Shown piece after piece: positions 35,082 to 45,119 of a stretch of 64,000 bases of DNA. Position numbers and translations under genes: made by a program. Source of the DNA: Galeruca laticollis. Taxonomy: Eukaryota; Arthropoda; Insecta; Coleoptera; Chrysomelidae. The stretch covers positions 61,954,551 to 62,018,550 of the forward strand of contig OY998180.1 in assembly GCA_963921935.1 (NCBI GenBank), written 5' to 3'. The notes beneath the pieces were generated by a model that was not told the origin of the DNA, ran no database searches, and saw only the letters and a list, made by a program, of their open reading frames with translations. Each line of letters begins with the position of its first letter. Within the stretch, counting starts at the first letter, position 1.

Positions 35082-35185
35082 TACATTAAGGGCGAAGAGA
35101 ACGTGGTAGCTGATGCACTATCCACAGTCTCAATCGAGAATTTGAAAGAGATTATGGCAAAATCACCTCATATGCACCTATAAAC
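35082..35185 (+). pseudogene. fossil Gypsy pol, right part
   Basis: After the duplicated TA, the frame reads IKGEENVVADALSTV and SIENLKEIMAK, the RNase H end of Gypsy Pol and a direct continuation of the sequence before 30191. No integrase could be followed beyond about 35185. Confidence 0.85.
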
Positions 35186-37430
35186 TTTTCTAAAACATAT
35201 CCCTTTTGTATAAATCAGTTGTTAACATTATGAAAAAATGTACATTTTTTCAGTTTTAGAAAAATAAAATTTTTCTGAAAAACAGCTTTCAGGTAAAAGA
35301 CGTAATATTTCCAGCAATACTTTAAACACGATACCACTTTCGTAAAGAAAATGAAAAAAAGTGTACACTAAAAAAAATTTATTTACTCAAAAGTTTAATT
35401 TTGTTTCATAACACCTTCATCCACTTGTGTCTTCAATGGTGTCTATGTACAATTATTAGTTTTTTTCATTCTCCTGAAAAGTTACTATTTTATTTTTGAA
35501 ATGCGTGGTGTTAGAAATTGAGTGACGATAAGTAATATATTACACTTTTTTCTGTGCGAATTTAATATCTGGTGGTCGTAACCTCTGCTATATAGTCAAT
35601 TATCCAAACAACCACTATGTCGTGTTACACATCTTAATATGTTTGTCATAAGAAGAAGCAATAAAGAGCGTAAGCCCTCTTTAATTCCATCTTAATTATC
35701 ACACTAACACATTTGTGGTTAAAATTCGAGTAGCTCTCCGTCCTCCTAAGCCATTTAATTAAAACTTGAAACAAAAGGGAAGGAGAGAATTAGCCCGTAA
35801 GTAATTAGTCGAGTTTTACGTATGTCGTTTCTTGATTGGTTTAACGGTAAACGTGATTGGTTGGCTATTAGTTGAACTAGTTGATGGGGATTAGTAGAAT
35901 CTCGAATTGGAGTATAACGGAAGGAAGTCTCTTGTGAACTAATAACTGTATACCGATTTCAAGGGGCATTTAATATAATCTGAGGTTTACAAGCGTTATT
36001 AGTTGTTGCCCAATTCTATCTTTCAAATGAATTGAAATTATTATAACAGAGACTATGCAATGTATAGTCTACCATGGTAACGAACAAGTGAAATTTAATT
36101 TGTACCAACCCTAATCGTAAATATGTTGCCCAAAGACGTAGAAACAATTTTAGAAAATTAAAAGGAAGGTGAGTCTTTGGTATATCCAAAATAGTGATGA
36201 AGACCCGGAAATAGATTAGTTACATCATTGAATAAGATTTTATTGATAGATACATAAGATGAAACTATTATCACGAAATTATAATAACAAAGTAAAAAGA
36301 ACATCACAACCCAATCGATATTAAAGAGACAATAGTTATTTCACTGGAGATAAAAATACAGCTAGTTTTCCATTCTAAAATCGAAAATCTTCAGTTGAAA
36401 ATATCATTTTGGAAAAGTTCTTTCCTCAATTATTTAAACTCTGCTTTTATACATGAATTACATATTTATTAACAAAAAATTTGTTACAATATGAGATTCA
36501 GCTGTACAATTAATATCAAACTAAAATCTAGAATAAACTACATTTATCTATCCTTAATAAATAAGCGTTGACGTTGCATTCTTCTATTGTTGTTGATCTC
36601 AAAATTTGTAGGCCTGTAACTCACGTATGTTATTTATAACCTAATATGATTATGTGAAGATAAACAAAAAATTGATTTTATAATAAACACTTTATTTGAT
36701 TAATTGGTGCTAAAAAGGTGTGCGTAAGATAACCTCAATTTGAATGCAGAAAACAAAACAATATATCATACAATAAAATTTATGTGTTTATAAAGTAGTT
36801 GTGGTAGAACAACTATAACACATCTGCGCCTATCTCGATTACCCTGAATCTCCTTTACATGTATAACAGAGTGACTCGTATTTCAAATCATATGTTTTTC
36901 ATGAATTCAGAAGACAGGGCATCGGAAAATGGTTGTGAAAGTGACATTCTGAAATATACCTGCTTCAGCAACAGTAAAACAAATGCGTACTAAAATTAAA
37001 ATAGGCAGTTATTAGGACTGCCGACAGAAGTGAAAACTCCAAACAATGGTATAACTGTATTCTTTTTAATCTTTTTAAATCAATAATAGTCGGATTATAT
37101 ATCAATACTTATTTATAAAGTTCTAATAGTGAAATTAAAAGACATGTGCTTTATATCTGACAACTTGAGAATATAAATTTTCTATAAAATTTCATAGATT
37201 TGGCAACGTAGCACAAATTGGTATATACATATTTTAAATTACGCCTATAAAAATCTCAAAAAACTGGGGCTTTATTTAAAATACTGTGATTAGCCGACGA
37301 TTGAGGTTGGAATTCCTGCCGGGTTGTGCAGAAAATCGGAAGGCGAAGGTTGGATAAAAGCGAAAACCTCTGAACCGTCGAGGTGAGCTAGCTTTTTACG
37401 CTGACTTATAACACATAAGAGTCGCTAAAA
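35186..37430. other. no gene recognised
   Basis: AT-rich; a segment near 35640-35700 with AATAAA and AAGCCCTC may be part of the LTR of the old Gypsy element, but its partner is not in the window. Confidence 0.45.
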
Positions 37431-37953
37431 ATGGATAATGGTGATTATTCCACAGACGATGGGAGAAATAAAAGGGCTAGAGAGGAGATATTTAGCACAA
37501 GGACACCAGCCAAAACTAATTAAAGAGATGAAGAAAAAATAGGTCTAATAATAGACATGATTACGGAGATAAAAAATGATCAAGGAAAAATTAGCCAAGA
37601 ATAGTCTGAAATTAAAGAGGAGATGAAACAGATCCGAGAAGAGAACAAAATAGTCTGCCAAGAAAACATATTACTAAGAGATGAAAACAAAAAAACTAAT
37701 TATAAATTATTGCAGACGAACAAAAGGGTCGAATGGTTGGAGAAGGAAGCAAGAAAGAATAAAATAGTAATTACGGGACTTAAGATTGATACTACCCATA
37801 CAGAAGATCTGAAAAATAGTCTGTAAAATCTGATACACAAAGAAATCGGAGTGCAAGCACAAGTGAAATCAGCAAACAAAATACTAGATAAAACATGCCT
37901 TATAGTACATGAAAATCAGGAAGGACTAAAACACAATAAACACAATGCAATAG

Positions 37954-37958
<5 letters not shown>
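37431..37958 (+). pseudogene. LINE ORF1 (coiled-coil protein), left part
   Basis: From ATG 37431 the reading, with two in-frame stops, gives MDNGDYSTDDGRNKRAREE, a coiled coil (MKQIREENKIVCQENILL at 37623 on), and WLEKEARKNKIVITGLKID, a block typical of ORF1 of insect non-LTR retrotransposons. It breaks at ENIYI where a (TA)n tract and a PLE are inserted, and continues at 39910. A role in RNA binding is inferred from the family. Confidence 0.7.

Positions 37959-37999
<41 letters not shown>
37959..37999. repeat. (TA)n microsatellite
   Basis: TA tract at the left junction of the PLE inserted in LINE ORF1. Further TA tracts lie inside at 38222-38326 and at the right junction, 39847-39908. Confidence 0.95.
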
Positions 38000-38002
<3 letters not shown>

Positions 38003-38074
38003 TTTTTTATATTCTTGGGATTAGGTCCTTATTATAAATCTAACGAAAACTTAGTTTTACAAGAAACATGTTTA

Positions 38075-38110
38075 TTAACGTTTCGGCTATACGGTGTAGC
38101 CTTTATCAAA
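38075..38110 (-). ncRNA. hammerhead-like motif, outer PLE repeat
   Basis: On the minus strand TTGATAA, stem GGCT/AGCC around a ten-base loop, GAAAC; then GTTTC, complementary to GAAAC, 12 bases on. Core G8 is A. Confidence 0.4.
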
Positions 38111-38219
38111 ATACACAAAACGATGCATATATCCTCCTCAAAAATTTGAGGAAAGTCATCCTTGTTTTAAAACATTTGTTAAAAATAACACGTCAAGAAA
38201 CTACAAACATTCACAAACG

Positions 38220-38326
<107 letters not shown>

Positions 38327-38454
38327 TTATGTGTGGGATACTTTCTTTGACCTTTTTAGTATATTTACATATATCGGAAGTTTTTCTTGGTTTTAGATCA
38401 TTTTTCAAATTAAAAATATAAAAAGACGGTTTATGTTGTTGAGATTACCATCAT

Positions 38455-38495
38455 TTATTTACGTTTCGGCTTATTCAGCCTTTTTCAAAATATTA
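38455..38495 (-). ncRNA. hammerhead-like motif, PLE 3' UTR
   Basis: On the minus strand TTTTGAAAA, stem GGCT/AGCC with a five-base loop, GAAACGTAAAT, and later GTA. It sits ~240 bases after the nuclease stop, as in other PLEs. Core positions deviate from CTGANGA. Confidence 0.4.
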
Positions 38496-38709
38496 CTACA
38501 TCTAAAATAAAATGATTTTCTCACTAAGAGATACAATACTACAAAAAATCCTTTTTACTTACCCCAAACGTAGAATAATAGTTGTCAATATACATTAAAA
38601 TGTTCAGTCAAGAACTTCGTCGAAACATAAAATATTCTTATCACTCTTACTAAAAACAACATCCACAACAAAGAATCCACAACGTTTGTACACATTAAAA
38701 TTATTTACA

Positions 38710-39797
38710 GTACTGCTAGATATATTTTACTGAGGTTGTTTAAATCTTTCTTATTGTTAATGGCCTGCTGGTTTTTTTGGTTAGCTATTGATTCCAAAAT
38801 TTCCATTTTCTTTGTATTTTGTTCCGAACTTATAATTTTTGTGTTTTCGAAATTAAATATATGTTTTTTTGAGTTTTCGTGGAAAGTTAGAGCTGTTGTA
38901 TTTTTTTTTGTCGTATTTATGACCTTTTATTCGATTTTCCAAATACTGGCTAGTTTGTCCAATGTAAACACCACTGCAGTCGTTACACGGAATTTGATAA
39001 ATTATATTACTCTTTTTATTTTTCGGAGTTTTTGATTTTAATTTTGAAAAATTGTTGGAGAGCGTTTGATTTGCTTTATGACATATGGTAATATTGTGTT
39101 TACCAAAAAGCCCTTGAATTTGTTGTGATAATCCGTTTATGAATGGCATGGAGATATATTTTTTATTACTATTATTATTTTGTTTTATATTTTCCATTGA
39201 ATTATAGAATTTATTTATACGTTTTTTAAATAATTTGTTAACAAATTCTGAAGGATAGCTATTAAGGTTTAAGGCTTCTTTGGCTTTGATGATAGCATTA
39301 CCTCTGTATTCCGGGTCTGATAGTTGAATTGCACGGTCAGCCAGTCCAATAACAACAGATTTTTTTTGATTGATTGGATGATGAGAATTAAAATTAAGGT
39401 ACCTAGATGACCAAGTGTCCTTGGTATACCATTCAGTCCTAATATTATTATTAATGTGGTATAGAGTGACATCAAGGAAGTTTATTTTACGATCTTGTTC
39501 ATTTTCGATCGTAAATTGAAGTTTTTCATGATACGAATTGAATTTTTTAATAATATTATCAACCTGTTGTTCTGGGACAGCAGTGATACAATCATCCACA
39601 TATCTAAAGAAAAATGGTATTTCAAAATCCATTTTTGAGAGGACAGTTGTTTCGAGGTCCTCCATTACTATCTGCGCAATAACACTAGAAATAGATGATC
39701 CCATTGCGCAACCCTCCAATTGCTTATATAAATTATTTCCGTACATGAAATATGTAGAAGTTAATGTAAGTTCGGTGGCTTCTATAAATTCGTCCAA
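38710..39797 (-). pseudogene. PLE reverse transcriptase palm plus GIY-YIG
   Basis: The frame 39797-38853 (314 codons) contains PLE RT blocks: EGCAMGSSISSVIAQIVME, then FRYVDDCITAV with the catalytic Asp pair, KINFLDVTLYHI, and SHHPINQKKSVV. Next comes the nuclease start IYQIPCNDCSGVYIGQTSQ with its Cys pair, and NRIKGHKYD. A frameshift near 38870 moves the last part (KMEILESIANQKNQ, then NKKDLNNLSKIY, ending about 38710) to another frame. The RT N-terminal half is absent (5' truncation at about 39840). The YVDD is intact, but the copy is dead. Confidence 0.85.
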
Positions 39798-39844
39798 GGG
39801 AATTTGAAAAATAACCTAAAACCAAGAAAAACTTCAGATATATG

Positions 39845-39909
<65 letters not shown>

Positions 39910-39912
<3 letters not shown>

Positions 39913-40380
39913 GATGTAAAACAAATACACAACGCGAAAAGAGATCTAAAATGAGAGAGTTAGCCAAAGAAAAAAAAGAAAAAACTGTTAAAATTGACCA
40001 TAACAAATTGATAATAGATGGCACAGAATGAAAATGCGATTACATTAAGAAGACACTGGAGCCTCATCACGGCAGAAAAAACTAGTAGAGGGAAGGGGAA
40101 GGGCACTTACAGAGACACAAAGAGACCCGGCAATGGAAATGTAAATGAGAATAAAATAAAAACAACCAATTATATACAATGAAAGGACAAACTAAGAAAA
40201 AAAGGAAAGAGATGGACATAAAAAAACGAATGGGGATATAGGGAAACGAACATGAAGTATGAAAAGACCATGTAAAGAGGAAAAGTTGACGAATACCAAC
40301 AAATGCAATCACATGAATGACAATATGATAAGAGATGTCACTAACGAAAATGGCGACAAATACGGAAAGGTTTGAGAAAA
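39910..40380 (+). pseudogene. LINE ORF1, right part
   Basis: Resumes as EDVKQIHNAKRDLK with one frame change, then MRELAKEKKEKTVKIDHNKLIIDG, the basic C-terminal block of ORF1 in this LINE group (usually RELAK, KVKIGY, LIIDG). It then degenerates up to the start of ORF2. Confidence 0.65.
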
Positions 40381-40404
40381 ACAAGAAAACATGAAATATT
40401 TAAG

Positions 40405-41278
40405 AATGGTACCTGGAACATGAGAAGCATATCAGGTAAAGGAAAATAATTAGAAGAAATAGACTCACTAGCAATTACTGGATCCAAAAAAAGGGCAAGG
40501 TATGACGAAAATCGACAATGACAACATACTTATATATAGTGGTGTGCCAGAAACGGTTAGATCAGTTGGAGGAATTGGATTATAAATAAGAAATTAGAAC
40601 AACATAGAGTCAACTGGAGGGGATGGTCTAAACGAATATTATCAATTGAGCTTAGTGATTAGAACAAAAACAAGAAAGCCTTTATTATAGTGTATGGATG
40701 AAATGAAGACGATACAGTACAAAATAATGAAAATTTTTGGGAACAATTAACATTGATAACAGAAGAAGCACACGGCAAAAAAATGATATTAGGAGATTTT
40801 AACTGCAGGGAAGAGAATAAAGAGTACGAAACAGTAATTGGGCCACATGGAGATAGCTGTAGAAACAGTAATGGAGTAAGAATGTTGGATTTCGGTGAGA
40901 TCCATCAACTGATTGTGACGAATACATTTTTCGAACACAAAGACATCCATAAATTTACAAGGGAAGTTAAAAGCAGAAATGAGAAATCCATAATCGATTA
41001 TGTGTTAATAGAATGAGAAAACAGAAAAACTGTACTAAACTCAAAAGTGGAAGAGGGCTAGAAATTTGTAGTGACCATTATTTAGTTATCTCAAAAATGA
41101 AAAAATGTGATAACAAAAGATCTGAAAGTAGTATAAAGATGGGACTATTAAAAAATATATATAATAAAAACACTAACTTTATTATACACCAAAATGGCAT
41201 CTCAGATGCTTTCACAACAAAAGAAGGATTGAGACAAGGAGGGGGTGTAAGTCCTACACTGTTCACAATATATATATA
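40405..41278 (+). pseudogene. LINE ORF2, endonuclease and start of RT
   Basis: Starts as NGTWNMRSISGKGK, the first block of APE-type endonuclease, with several stops. The later part is better kept: MILGDFNCREEN (40783 on, catalytic Asp-Phe-Asn), NTFFEHKDIHKFTREV, NEKSIIDYVLIE, and CSDHYLVISKMK with the catalytic Ser-Asp-His. After a large gap it jumps to RT block KEGLRQGGGVSPTLFTIYI and stops at a short TATATA run (41270-41278). The missing middle shows an internal deletion. The rest of RT is found inverted at 41290-42529. Confidence 0.75.
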
Positions 41279-41289
41279 AAGCATATCAT

Positions 41290-42529
41290 TACTAAAAATT
41301 AATTATTTTCCTTATATTTGGCAACAATGTTTACGTTGTTATATGGTAATGTCTTCGTAAACAAACTTGGCTCATTCCTTCTTATTTCTTGCTAATATTT
41401 TTGCCTCATTCTATGATTGTTGCTTTTCTGGAAGAATTTTTCCAGCTCGGCTGTCCCATGTTTCTCTCAATCTTCCACGTTTTCTCTTATTCGCTTTTCT
41501 TGCCTCCCTTAATTGCTTAACATGTCTGGAATATGACATTCTTCGCAGGTGTCCTGACCATCCCAATTCGTGATTGAATATATTCAAGTGTTGATTATTC
41601 CTAGATCCTTTTTAATTGAAGTGAAACTTCTAATGCGACTTCCAACAAGGTTGCGTTAAACGTTCAATGCTCCTGGGGAGGGGGAATAGAAAGAGACAGA
41701 GCGAGAGTGAATGCGTGGCACTCGGAAGCATGCGCGTAGTATACCTGTTACAGACCAGTTAGTTGTCATAATCCCATTGTAAATGTTATCGATTTGGATA
41801 TTTCTCCACTTGAAAATGATAATTAAAAGATGCGATCAATTGTTACTTGTAAGCAATGTTAATAAAGTTTGTCTTGAAGAAACAATATGATTTAACTGAA
41901 AATCAATTTCTACCCCTTTCTATTTTCATTTCCACAATACGAAGTTTCACTTCTTCCGCGCGGAGGGACTCACGCACTTTTCTTTCTCTGTGTTTCTTAT
42001 TTCATCTATTCTTTTGAATCCTTAAACTTTTCTTAGCTATTTCATTTCATATGCTGATATTTTGCTCTTCTGTCTGCCTGTCAATGTCCATGATTCATAA
42101 CCAAAAATCAGAATTGGTCTATAGATGGTCTTAAATACATTTATTTTTGTCCTTATTGATATCTCTTTTCTATCGACAGAAGGTTCATTGCATAGTATAG
42201 TTTTAGTGTTTTTTGTACTCTATCGTTTATTTATTTTTCTCGTCTCCCGTTCTATTGTAGTTCTACACCTAGATATTTGAAACCTGCTACTTGTTCGATT
42301 ATAACATTGTGTTCGTTTCCTACTGTCATAGCTTCCGTTTTATTTTTATTTAAGTTCATCTCATACTGTTCCAGGATATCATTCCAAATAACAAGGTTGT
42401 TTTGTAAGTTTACCTCTTTTCCGGCCACAATCCCTATATCATGTTCAAAGGCTTCTTCCGACATTTGTACTATTTCCATATATCTGTATTCTACCTTATA
42501 ATTGTTAACTTTTACTTCATATTTATTTA
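41290..42529 (-). pseudogene. LINE ORF2, second half, inverted
   Basis: On the minus strand from 42529: MSEEAFEHDIGIVAGKEV (FEHD where FADD is expected), LQNNLVIWNDILEQYEMNL, KTEAMTVG, VAGFKYLGVEL. In other frames follow IRTKINVFKTIYRPILIF and the C-terminal Cys/His-type end (GMVRTP, ETWDSRAGKILPEK). It begins where the plus-strand fragment ends, so both belong to one LINE whose 3' half is inverted. A ~336 bp insertion (41618-41953) lies inside. Confidence 0.75.
41618..41953. mobile_element. candidate small insertion with 13 bp inverted ends
   Basis: GAAGTGAAACTTC at 41618-41630 and its exact reverse complement at 41941-41953 bound a more GC-rich 336 bp segment that interrupts the LINE 3' region. 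It holds no frame. It could be a MITE; no clear target duplication was found. Confidence 0.35.
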
Positions 42530-43362
42530 TTTCAGCAGGGAAACCAAACGCTCATTTGTGCCTTCAATTGGAAGATCCCGAGTTTTCAGGACAACAACCA
42601 AGATCGACACGGAGGCGCATATAGCCCCCCCGCCATGAACCTTCCGACCCATAGTACATAACAAAGAAGATGTAGGAATATCGCATGATATGTTAACAAC
42701 AACAACAAAGAGATGCATGGGTAATTCACGCAAAATAAAGGGCTACTGAAACAGAGTGGTAACCGCGGACATGCATGTTTCTAGCTCATTTGCCTTCGTC
42801 AGCACGGTATAACCAAATAAGAATGTGAAATTTGGGAGCAAAGATGTTAATCGAAACATGGGAAAACACAAAACAACGGATTTCAGCAGGGAAACCAAAC
42901 GCTCATTTGTGCCTTCAATTGTAAATAACAAAGAAGATGTAGGAATATCGCGTGATATGTTAACAACAACAACAAAGAGATTCATGGGTGTTGTTGTTAA
43001 CATATCACGCGATATTCCTACATCTTCTTTGTTATTTACTATGGGTCGGAAGGTTCATGGCGGGGGGGCTATATGCGCCTCCGTGTCGATCTTGGTTGTT
43101 GTCCTGAAAACTCGGGATCTTCCAATTGAAGGCACAAATGAGCGTTTGGTTTCCCTGCTGAAATCCGTTGTTTTCTGTTTTCCCATGTTTCGATTAACAT
43201 CTTTGCTCCCAAATTTCACATCCTTATTTGGTTATACCGTGCTGACGAAGGCAAATGAGCTAGAAACATGCATGTCCGCGGTTACCACTCTGTTTCAGTA
43301 GCCCTTTATTTTGCGTGAATTACCCATGAATCTCTTTGTTGTTGTTGTTAACATATCACGCG
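42530..43362. repeat. 353 bp satellite, minus copies then plus copies
   Basis: 42530 to about 42990 holds one and a half units on the minus strand, with an internal deletion near 42920. From about 42990 the unit runs on the plus strand to ATATCACGCG, where the errantivirus is inserted. Units here differ from the 1617-3336 array at fixed sites (for example GAAGGCACAAATG against GAAGACACAAATG), so this is a second array of the same family. Confidence 0.88.
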
Positions 43363-43569
43363 AATTACCTCAACGCATCCTGATGACAACGCAGTGTAAA
43401 CGCCAAGTCAGCAGAGTGCGGAACCGAAGACATAAAAACAGTTGTAAAGAGTTTTTTGTTGTTGTTGTTAATTTGAATTTAAAGTAAACGTAATAATTGT
43501 CAGAGAATATATTTGTAACTTGAAAATAAAGTTTTTAAAAATAGAATTTAATGCTTGAAGCAGTTAATT
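43363..43569 (+). repeat. 5' LTR of errantivirus
   Basis: 207 bp, with AATAAA at 43525-43530 and a GTTGTTGTTGTT tract. Identical by eye to 50537-50743. Confidence 0.95.
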
Positions 43570-43586
43570 GGCGCAGTCAGTAGGAT
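43569..43586 (+). promoter_or_regulatory. errantivirus primer binding site
   Basis: TGGCGCAGTCAGTAGGAT overlaps the last T of the LTR. TGGCGCAGTC is the form seen in insect errantivirus-type elements and would pair with a tRNA 3' end. Confidence 0.75.
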
Positions 43587-43808
43587 ATCGTGGGATTGAT
43601 TTGTATCGAACAAACCAATTTCGTGTCGACGATTAGCCCGATATCGAACCGTATAAACTGTCAGTAGTGGTGACGCCGACGGATACGTTAAAAAGTGAAC
43701 TTTAAGTGAAGAAGTTTGAGAATTGGAATCATATCGTCCACTTCTGCGAGGGACCAGTGTTTCGGAGAAGACAAGATTGCTGAACCGGACCTCTACCTCA
43801 TAATTGGA

Positions 43809-43835
43809 ATGCTGAGAGTCATTTATTTACTGTAA
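43809..43835 (+). promoter_or_regulatory. 8-codon upstream ORF overlapping a splice donor
   Basis: An ATG at 43809 opens eight mostly hydrophobic codons. Its stop TAA (43833-43835) lies inside a donor-like sequence, CT|GTAAGT, with GT at 43832-43833. In unspliced RNA it is a short uORF ending 9 bases before the gag ATG at 43845. In RNA spliced to the acceptor AG at 48855-48856 its frame would continue into env, giving env a start codon and a hydrophobic leader. The phase fits (two bases left over, joined to the third base of an env codon). Confidence 0.6.
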
Positions 43836-43844
43836 GTGCAATTT

Positions 43845-45119
43845 ATGTCTGATATACTTGAAATTTTAACAAATAGTTTACAAAATTTGTCTATTGAGAA
43901 CTCTTTAATTGACTCTTCGGTGACGAATACAAACTCAAATACTACTAATATTGACAACAACCAAAGTAATAATATAATGGCAGAAAATTTTAAATCTGAA
44001 TATTTGAAATGTATTCCACAATTCGATGGAAATCCGAATGACTTAAATCAATTTTTATCAGTTTGTGATAGTCTTATTACCAATTTTTATGATAGGGTAA
44101 ACCGAAATAATTTTCATAATGTATACTTGCTGCAGTCTATAATAAGTAAATTAGTAGGTAGTGCAAGAACTGTAGTTAATATTCAAAATGTCGATACTTG
44201 GGATCAGTTGAAATCTGTCTTAAGACGAAATTTTGCAGATCAACGGGATGAGACTTGTTTGAATAGAGACTTGGTAGTAATGAGGCAAATGCCTAATGAA
44301 AAAGCCCAAAATTTCTATGATAGAATTTTAAATATATTAAATTTATTATGCAGTTATGTAGAAATTCACGAAAATATACAAGCTTCAAGGGATTTAAAGA
44401 AAAAATTATACAATGATCTAGCACTCAAAACATTTCTTTGTGGACTAAGGGAACCTTTAGGCACTACAATTCGATGTATGCGTCCTGAAAATTTGGCTGT
44501 AGCATTACAATTTGTGACTGAGGAAGAAAATACTCACTATTTTCAAAATTCAACAAATAAAAATCAATTTAAACCAAATAACTCAACAAACAGATCATTT
44601 CAACAAAATGTTCCAAATCGTAATTTCAATAACCCTCAGTATTTATCACAAAATAGAAATTTCTTTTCAAGTCAGAATTTTAATAGAAACAATAATCAAT
44701 TCCCAACAGGTCCAATTCAATTTAGACAAAATGTTCCGAGCCAAAATGTTTCCTCTAATGCACGAACTTTCCGAAATACATCAGTAGAAAATGTTTTCAA
44801 ACCAAATCCAAATAGAACATTTCCAAAACCGACACCAATGTCATCATCAACAAGGTATACTGGAAGAATAAATAATAATTATAATAATAACAATCAATCT
44901 TTTAATAATCAAAATAGAAATAATCATTTTGCACAGCCTAACCATTCTAACTATAGACCGCAACAAAACTATATAGCCGAAGAATTATATAATACTGAAA
45001 TAGAAAATACTAATAGAAACTTTTGCGAGGAAAGTGAAATTAATGAAAGAACTCATGAAGAAAATCTTGAAACAATTGAAAATTTTCATATCACCTCCGA
45101 TCCAATGCCGGAGATTTGA
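43845..45119 (+). CDS. gag: errantivirus Gag
   Basis: 424 codons from ATG 43845; the frame is open a few codons upstream but without ATG. The N-terminal half (about residues 45-235) is helical capsid-like sequence with FDGNPNDLNQFLSVCDSL and similar blocks seen in insect Gag (retrotransposon gag family). The C-terminal half is rich in Asn, Gln, Phe and Arg, with many NFNRNN-type repeats and no CCHC knuckle, as in several errantiviruses. It would build the particle and bind RNA in the cytoplasm. It ends in TGA 45117-45119 and overlaps the pol frame by 40 bases. Confidence 0.88.
   Translation: MSDILEILTNSLQNLSIENSLIDSSVTNTNSNTTNIDNNQSNNIMAENFKSEYLKCIPQFDGNPNDLNQFLSVCDSLITNFYDRVNRNNFHNVYLLQSIISKLVGSARTVVNIQNVDTWDQLKSVLRRNFADQRDETCLNRDLVVMRQMPNEKAQNFYDRILNILNLLCSYVEIHENIQASRDLKKKLYNDLALKTFLCGLREPLGTTIRCMRPENLAVALQFVTEEENTHYFQNSTNKNQFKPNNSTNRSFQQNVPNRNFNNPQYLSQNRNFFSSQNFNRNNNQFPTGPIQFRQNVPSQNVSSNARTFRNTSVENVFKPNPNRTFPKPTPMSSSTRYTGRINNNYNNNNQSFNNQNRNNHFAQPNHSNYRPQQNYIAEELYNTEIENTNRNFCEESEINERTHEENLETIENFHITSDPMPEI
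45080..45086 (+). promoter_or_regulatory. probable -1 frameshift site gag/pol
   Basis: A_AAT_TTT, read in the gag phase, fits the X_XXY_YYZ slippery pattern. The pol frame (phase -1) opens exactly here, since a TGA in the pol phase lies at 45077-45079. I did not model a downstream stem-loop. Confidence 0.6.

Noticed and set aside
35630..35710. Possible LTR end of the fossil Gypsy element (AATAAA, AAGCCCTC)
   Set aside because: No partner repeat upstream of 29090 was found, so it cannot be supported.
43455..43480. Shared GTTGTTGTTGTTAA in the errantivirus LTR and the 353 bp satellite
   Set aside because: A simple-sequence coincidence is more likely than homology; the flanking bases do not match.
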